Shown piece after piece: positions 59,618 through 64,000 of a DNA stretch of 64,000 bases. The DNA lies in the NCBI RefSeq assembly GCF_017583045.1, contig NZ_JAGFBF010000005.1, forward strand, positions 1,116,001 through 1,180,000. Reading direction: 5' to 3'. The stretch's first letter is position 1. Every line of letters begins with the position of its first letter. The notes under the pieces were generated by a model. It saw nothing but the letters and a program-made list of their open reading frames with translations, was not told the origin of the DNA and searched no databases. A program made the position numbers and the translations under genes. The stretch is from Leucobacter tardus. Its GTDB lineage: Bacteria; Actinomycetota; Actinomycetes; Actinomycetales; Microbacteriaceae.

Positions 59618-60627
59618 TCGGCGCGGATCCCGAGCAACTCGAGTGTGGCCTGCTCCAGCGCCGCCTGGGAGGCGTCATGCCCGTCCTCCACACCCGCAGC
59701 CGCCAGCGCGGGAGCCACCGTCGCCCCGCGCTCGTACTGCTCGACGACCCTCGGGTCGACATACGAGCTGCGCGCCACCGCCGGAGTGTTGCCGAGGTAC
59801 CCGGCCACCTCGCGCATGGCCGCGGCGACGGCGCGCTTCCGTGATGCCGCGGATTCTCCGTGCTCGTCGGTGCGCGCCAGCGCCGCCGCCGCGAGCACCG
59901 TCGCGTGCCAGGTGCGGAAGTCCTTCGCCGTCAGCTCTTCGCCCAGCTGATGGCGGAGATACTCGTTCACGGCCTCCGCACCGAGATCGGACCATCGGTT
60001 GACTCGCTTGTAGGCGAGCAGGCGATCGCTCCCGCCGCGACGCCGACGCATGGTGTCCACCGCCGTGATCGCCGCGGCATCGTCGATCTCGATGCGGTGC
60101 TCGACCTGTGACTTGCCGACGAAGGAAAAGACGAGCACCTCACCGCGTTTCCGCACGTGACGGCGCAGCAGGGTCGTGAGTCCGAACGAGTCGTTCTCGG
60201 CGTACGCATCGGAACCGATCCGGAAGTATCCGAGATCCAGGAGTCGCACCGCCGCAGCGGCCGCTCGCTCGAGACTCATACCGTCCTGCCCGAGATCGGC
60301 GAGCATCGCCTCGCGTGCCGTCGGCAGCGCCAGGGCGGCTCGCGTCACGCGTTCGAACTTCTGATCGTCCCTCCGCCGCCGCCACTCGTCGTGATAGCGG
60401 TACTGGCGGCGTCCGGCGTCGTCCGTCCCGACCGCCTGCAGATGCCCGAGGGGATCGGGGGCGATCCACACGTCCCGCCATGCCGGCGGGATCGCGAGCG
60501 AGCGGATGCGCGCGACCTGGTCGGGAGCGAGACGGTTGCCGTCCTCATCGAGATAGGAGAACCCCCGCCCGTGCGGCTTGCGCGTCCACCCGGGCTGGTC
60601 CGGCGAGGTGCGCCGCAGTCGCGTCAC
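59611..60627 (-). CDS. DNA topoisomerase IB (bacterial/poxvirus type)
   Basis: A 338-residue enzyme. The N-terminal domain has GRGFSYLDEDGNRLAPDQVA and IPPAWRDVWIAPDPLGHLQA; the catalytic core has GYFRIGSDAYAENDSFGLTT, KRVNRW, FRTWHATVLAA (catalytic His replaced segment of RxxH type) and the active Tyr in ARSSYVDPRVVEQY near residue 290. It relaxes supercoils through a 3'-phosphotyrosine bond. Found as an accessory enzyme in many actinobacteria. The GTG overlaps the stop of the SDR/DUF2867 gene (GTGA), so it is translated after it. Confidence 0.9.
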   Translation of the reverse strand: MTRLRRTSPDQPGWTRKPHGRGFSYLDEDGNRLAPDQVARIRSLAIPPAWRDVWIAPDPLGHLQAVGTDDAGRRQYRYHDEWRRRRDDQKFERVTRAALALPTAREAMLADLGQDGMSLERAAAAAVRLLDLGYFRIGSDAYAENDSFGLTTLLRRHVRKRGEVLVFSFVGKSQVEHRIEIDDAAAITAVDTMRRRRGGSDRLLAYKRVNRWSDLGAEAVNEYLRHQLGEELTAKDFRTWHATVLAAAALARTDEHGESAASRKRAVAAAMREVAGYLGNTPAVARSSYVDPRVVEQYERGATVAPALAAAGVEDGHDASQAALEQATLELLGIRADQ

Positions 60628-62204
60628 TGACCGTCCTCGTCTCCGGCCTCTGCCAGGTCGACGATCCGCCGCGACATGCCCGCGAAGATGAGCCCGTGGA
60701 ACGGGAGGACCGCGAGCCAGTACAGTCGCCCGCTGAGACCGCGCGGAAAGAACACGGCACGCTGACGATACTCGAGGCCTTCGTCGCCCTCGGCGATGCC
60801 GAGTTCGAGCCACGCCTGTCCCGGCACCCGCATCTCGGCCCGGAGCCGCAAGACCTCCTCGGGGTCGCTCGCCTCCACACGCCAGAAATCGATGACATCG
60901 CCGACCCGCGCGGCGGACCGGCTGCGCCGCCCGCGCTGCAGGCCGACACCTCCCACGAATCGGTCCATCCACCCGCGCACCGACCACAGCAACGGCGGCG
61001 AGTACCAGCCGTTCGCTCCCCCGATGCCCTGGATGACGGCCCACAGAGCCGCACGCGACGCCGAGGTCGAACGGGATCGTGTGTCGGTGAAGACGAGGTG
61101 CCCCGACCAGTCGGGGTCGCTCGGCAGCGGCTCGCTCGGCGCACTCGGTACGGGGGCGTCCACCCAACTCGTCTCGATCTGATCGAAGTCGATGCGCCCC
61201 ATGGCGAGCCGCACGGCCTCGCGGTACCGCGTCAGCCCACCGGACGGCTGCGGCATGATCTCGTCGACATCGTGGTCGTGCATGACGCAGTCGTTCTGCA
61301 GCGACTCCACGAGCGGACCGGCGACGACGCGCGGGATAGGGGTCACGAGGCCCACCCAGTGCGACGCCAAGCGCGGAGTGAAGACCGGCAGTGCCGCGAT
61401 CCGCCGCTGCGGCAGACCCGCGACGACCGCGTACCCGTTCATCATCTGCCCGTACCTGAGGACATCGGGACCGCCGATGTCGATGCCGCGCGACACCCCG
61501 GGGTCGACGCGCGCCGCGGCGAGCAGGTAGTGGAGCACGTCGCGTACCGCGATCGGCTGGATGAAATTGCGCACCCAGCGGGGTGCCGGCATGTACGGGA
61601 GCACCTCGGTGAGATGGCGCACCATCTCGAACGACGCCGATCCCGAACCGATCACAACGCCCGCGCGCAGGACGATGGTCGGCACTCCGGAGTTCAGCAG
61701 GATATCGCCGACCTCCTTGCGGGATGCGAGATGCTCCGAGAGCTCCGCGTCACGCGGGAAGAGCCCACCGAGATAGATGATGCGACGCACCTGTGCGCGC
61801 GCCGCAGCGGCCGCCACCGCCTCCGCAATCTCGCGGTCCTTCGACGCGAATCCTTTTCCCCCAGACATCGAGTGCACGAGGAAGTAGACGATGTCGACGC
61901 CGTCGAGCGCGGCATCGAGGGCGTCGCCGTCGCTGGCGTCGCCGGACTCGATCTCGACCTCGTTCGACCAGGGATAGGACGCGAGACGCTCGGGCGAGCG
62001 GACGAGGGCCCGCACGCGATACCCGGCGTTGAGCAGACGGGGCGTCAGGCGGCCGCCGAGATACCCGGTCGCGCCGAGCACTAGCACGCGCGGAGCAGCA
62101 TCGTCCGCGCCGCGCTGCGCGACGAGGGCTGGTTCATGGCCGGTGGGGTCGCTGAGCGAACCGCCGGGGTCGGGCGCCGCGTGTCGCGCATTCTCGTCAG
62201 ACAT
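60624..62204 (-). CDS. SDR-type NAD(P)-binding protein with DUF2867 domain
   Basis: A 526-residue two-domain protein. The first (about 38-290) is an atypical short-chain reductase with VLVLGATGYLGGRLTPRLL near residue 40 and IYLGGLFPRD near 145; the active-site Tyr-x3-Lys pair is not evident, as in other NmrA-like proteins. The second (about 345-526) is DUF2867, with GIGGANGWYSPPLLWSVRGW and VGDVIDFWRVE. The whole is the common actinobacterial YtfG/NmrA-DUF2867 form; function is unknown. AACAAT lies six bases before the ATG (leaderless). It is coupled to topoisomerase IB. Confidence 0.82.
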   Translation of the reverse strand: MSDENARHAAPDPGGSLSDPTGHEPALVAQRGADDAAPRVLVLGATGYLGGRLTPRLLNAGYRVRALVRSPERLASYPWSNEVEIESGDASDGDALDAALDGVDIVYFLVHSMSGGKGFASKDREIAEAVAAAAARAQVRRIIYLGGLFPRDAELSEHLASRKEVGDILLNSGVPTIVLRAGVVIGSGSASFEMVRHLTEVLPYMPAPRWVRNFIQPIAVRDVLHYLLAAARVDPGVSRGIDIGGPDVLRYGQMMNGYAVVAGLPQRRIAALPVFTPRLASHWVGLVTPIPRVVAGPLVESLQNDCVMHDHDVDEIMPQPSGGLTRYREAVRLAMGRIDFDQIETSWVDAPVPSAPSEPLPSDPDWSGHLVFTDTRSRSTSASRAALWAVIQGIGGANGWYSPPLLWSVRGWMDRFVGGVGLQRGRRSRSAARVGDVIDFWRVEASDPEEVLRLRAEMRVPGQAWLELGIAEGDEGLEYRQRAVFFPRGLSGRLYWLAVLPFHGLIFAGMSRRIVDLAEAGDEDGQ

Positions 62205-62347
62205 GGACCGATTGTTGCAGGTTGAGAACAGCGACGGAAAGGGCTGGCGTGCGCGCGCTTCCGCGGTGTACACATGTGGGGACCCTTCGGCGCGATCGCA
62301 CAGGTTATTCCAATCCGGTGCAGATGCGGCTCCGAACCATAGGGTAT

Positions 62348-62368
62348 GCACCACCTGACCGGTGGTGC
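62348..62368 (+). promoter_or_regulatory. Dyad GCACCAC-N7-GTGGTGC before the DUF4383 gene
   Basis: A perfect 7-bp dyad that begins three bases after a TAGGGT hexamer (62340-62345). It could be a regulator site at the promoter or a hairpin at the mRNA 5' end, 28 bases before the start codon. Confidence 0.4.
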
Positions 62369-62395
62369 TCGTGTCATCCAGAAGGGACTCTCACC

Positions 62396-62809
62396 ATGAA
62401 GAACTCACCGAACCGCCTCATCGGCGTCGTCTTCGGCGCCGTCTACCTCCTCGTCGGCCTGCTCGGGTTCACCGTCACGGGCGGGGTCAACTTCATCGCG
62501 ACCGAGGGCGGTCTGCTCCTCGGCATCTTCGAGGTCAACCCGCTGCACAACGTGGCCCACCTCCTGATCGGCGGCGTGCTGCTCATCGCCGGCCTCGCAT
62601 CGGTGCCCGCCGCGAAGGGTGCGAACGGCGTCATCGGCGCGGCGTACCTGCTGCTCGGTATCGTCGGCTTCTTCATCGCCGACACCGCGGCGAACATCCT
62701 CGCGCTGAACACCGCCGACCACGTGCTCCACCTCGGCAGCGCGCTCGTGCTGCTCGGTGTCGCCATCGGCGCCGACAAGAACCGCGTCGCAGCCGGACCC
62801 GTCCGCTGA
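62396..62809 (+). CDS. DUF4383 membrane protein
   Basis: A 137-residue protein with four predicted membrane helices: residues 8-28, 50-68, 78-97 and 108-127. The family marks [19 protein letters not shown] near residue 45 and [15 protein letters not shown] near 105 each hold conserved His residues on a membrane helix. Function is unknown. The ATG has GAAGGG upstream. It overlaps the next gene by one base (TGATG). Confidence 0.85.
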   Translation: MKNSPNRLIGVVFGAVYLLVGLLGFTVTGGVNFIATEGGLLLGIFEVNPLHNVAHLLIGGVLLIAGLASVPAAKGANGVIGAAYLLLGIVGFFIADTAANILALNTADHVLHLGSALVLLGVAIGADKNRVAAGPVR

Positions 62810-63288
62810 TGTTCGGGCAGATCTGGTCGGCTCTGGCGTCGCTCGGCTCCGGACTCATCTTCTTCGCGGTAGCCGCCGGGGGCGAGTGGTGGTTGGCCGC
62901 TCCCCTCATCGTGCTGGCGCTGCTGGAGATCGGGTACGGGCTCGCGGTGCTCAGAGCCGGCCGGGTCGTCGCCCCGCGTGCTGCGATCACGGGGAGCGTC
63001 GTCGCGATGCTCGTCGCGTTCGCACTGCTCTTCACCTCCACCATCGGATTCGTTCCCGCGATCGCCGTCATCGGCCTGCACTGGGTGATCGCCGTCATCG
63101 CCGCACTGGTCATCAGACGGCGCCACTCCGACGACGCGGCAGCGTCTCGCGCACCCCGCCCGGGTGCATTCGCACTGTCGATGACCGTTGCCGCCCTCGT
63201 CGTCTCCGCCGTCACGACACCGGCACTCGCGAATACCGGACCGGGCGAGTTCGCGGTTCCGCACGGCACGCTGCACCAGCACCACTGA
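62809..63288 (+). CDS. Small membrane protein with His-rich C-terminus, unknown
   Basis: A 159-residue protein with three or four membrane helices in the first 105 residues (starting [20 protein letters not shown]), an Arg/His loop, then another hydrophobic stretch and the C-terminus GTLHQHH. I do not recognise a family. The last hydrophobic segment followed by ALANTGPG looks like an internal signal-type sequence that would place the tail outside. It is translationally coupled to the DUF4383 gene by a one-base overlap. Confidence 0.7.
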   Translation: MFGQIWSALASLGSGLIFFAVAAGGEWWLAAPLIVLALLEIGYGLAVLRAGRVVAPRAAITGSVVAMLVAFALLFTSTIGFVPAIAVIGLHWVIAVIAALVIRRRHSDDAAASRAPRPGAFALSMTVAALVVSAVTTPALANTGPGEFAVPHGTLHQHH

Positions 63289-63326
63289 GCGGGAATACCG
63301 GTGCGGCGCGCGCGTTGCACTCGGGT

Positions 63327-64000
63327 ATGGCACTTCCCCCGCTCTCGATCCTCGATCTGGCCACCGTCGAATCGGACGGCAGCATCCGCGACGCGTTCGC
63401 GCACTCCGTCTCCGTCGCCCAGAGCGCCGAACGCAGCGGCTACCAGCGCGTCTGGTACGCCGAGCATCACAACATGCCGTCGATCGCCTCGAGCGCGACG
63501 GCAGTGCTCATCGCGCACGTCGCCGCGCGCACCGAGACGATCCGGCTCGGCTCGGGCGGCGTCATGCTGCCGAACCACTCCCCGCTCGTCATCGCCGAGC
63601 AGTTCGGCACGCTCGCCGAGCTCTCCCCCGGCCGCATCGACCTCGGCCTCGGGCGGGCTCCCGGCACTGACGGAGCCACATTCCGGGCGCTCCGCCGCAG
63701 TCACGCCGCAGCGGAGAACTTCCCGAACGACGTGATCGAGCTCCAGCGGTTCCTGAGCGACGAGATTCCGCGGTCGCAGGTCAACGCCTACCCCGGTCGC
63801 GGCACCGAGGTGCCGCTCTGGATCCTCGGCTCCAGCATGTTCGGCGCGAGCCTCGCCGCCCAGCTCGGACTGCCCTACTCGTTCGCCTCGCACTTCGCCC
63901 CGCAGCTGCTGCACTCCGCGATCGAGCACTACCGCTCCCACTACGTGCCGAGCGAGCGCAATCCCGAGCCGTACGTGATGGCCGGAGTCAACGTGGTCGC
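63327..64000 (+). CDS. LLM-class flavin-dependent oxidoreductase, cut by window edge
   Basis: 224 residues are visible from [19 protein letters not shown]; the remainder lies beyond the window. [20 protein letters not shown] near residue 42 and [20 protein letters not shown] near 75 are typical of the luciferase-like (MsnO8) group, which uses reduced FMN, and the later [13 protein letters not shown] and [20 protein letters not shown] segments support this. The substrate is unknown. The ATG has no ribosome site. It is 38 bases after the small membrane protein gene. Confidence 0.87.
   Translation, partial: MALPPLSILDLATVESDGSIRDAFAHSVSVAQSAERSGYQRVWYAEHHNMPSIASSATAVLIAHVAARTETIRLGSGGVMLPNHSPLVIAEQFGTLAELSPGRIDLGLGRAPGTDGATFRALRRSHAAAENFPNDVIELQRFLSDEIPRSQVNAYPGRGTEVPLWILGSSMFGASLAAQLGLPYSFASHFAPQLLHSAIEHYRSHYVPSERNPEPYVMAGVNVV

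Noticed and set aside
60315-62084. 589-codon plus-strand frame opposite the SDR/DUF2867 and topoisomerase genes
   Set aside because: Spans two real minus-strand genes, Arg-rich and without motifs.
1-64000. Search for tRNA, rRNA, transposase, integrase, phage, toxin-antitoxin or CRISPR-Cas genes
   Set aside because: None seen on reading both strands; every longer stretch is filled by ordinary chromosomal genes.

Overview
This 64-kb window is chromosomal DNA of a high-GC Gram-positive bacterium (Actinomycetota). The base composition, the many GTG and TTG starts, the 4-bp ATGA/GTGA gene overlaps, the beta/epsilon plus biotinylated alpha acyl-CoA carboxylase and the recurrent TANNNT boxes 6-7 bases before start codons all fit. 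Gene content and codon style suggest Microbacteriaceae (Leucobacter- or Microbacterium-like); that placement is inference. No tRNA, rRNA, CRISPR array, insertion sequence or prophage gene was seen. It reads as an ordinary, densely packed housekeeping and catabolic chromosome with 64 protein genes, two of them cut by the window edges.

Layout. 1-3.4 kb: a small catabolic group (DUF1028, RidA, flavin monooxygenase, LysR) with a LysR-type dyad before ridA. 3.4-6.7 kb: a TetR regulator divergent from an MMPL exporter. 6.8-11.8 kb: an ABC importer of the ferric/organophosphate type (fused permease, ATPase, lipoprotein) followed by a HAD phosphatase. 11.8-12.5 kb: an NRDE protein. 12.5-20 kb: a polyol (probably D-arabitol) locus, with dehydrogenase, two permeases and binding protein on the minus strand and a SorC-type regulator plus xylulokinase on the plus strand. 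20-24.3 kb: CoaBC, pirin, RraA, a tiny Arg-rich protein and a xi-class glutathionyl transferase. 24.4-28.5 kb: a DUF4352 membrane protein divergent from a histidine kinase, response regulator and DUF4097 operon. 28.6-31.6 kb: a peptidase C26, a SulP transporter and an HhH-GPD protein. 31.6-33.3 kb: DedA and DUF368 proteins side by side, the two families of polyprenyl-phosphate recycling transporters. 33.3-34.4 kb: an AT-richer gap, an XRE regulator and a DUF6907 protein.

34.4-36.7 kb: glyA-folD behind a ZTP (pfl) riboswitch. 36.8-39.2 kb: cstA with its YbdD partner. 39.5-41.2 kb: an amidohydrolase. 41.2-46 kb: birA divergent from an acyl-CoA carboxylase beta/epsilon operon that continues into a CoA pyrophosphatase and a membrane-anchored hydrolase; then a lipid kinase, dGTPase and two PLP sulfur enzymes (46-51.3 kb). 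51.4-55.9 kb (minus): one tightly overlapping operon of two MaoC/Had dehydratases, murB, a DUF2520 protein, panC and panB, divergent from the biotinylated acyl-CoA carboxylase alpha subunit (56-57.8 kb). 57.8-64 kb: a PEP-mutase family protein with a small unknown protein, a MarR regulator with a clear operator, topoisomerase IB coupled to an SDR/DUF2867 protein, two small membrane proteins and the start of a luciferase-like oxidoreductase.

Coenzyme A and lipid precursor supply is a repeated theme: pantothenate (panB, panC), CoA (coaBC), CoA hydrolysis (Nudix), carboxylation of acyl-CoA and biotinylation of the carboxylase (birA). The clearest non-coding finding is the ZTP riboswitch; the most suggestive gene pairing is DedA with DUF368.
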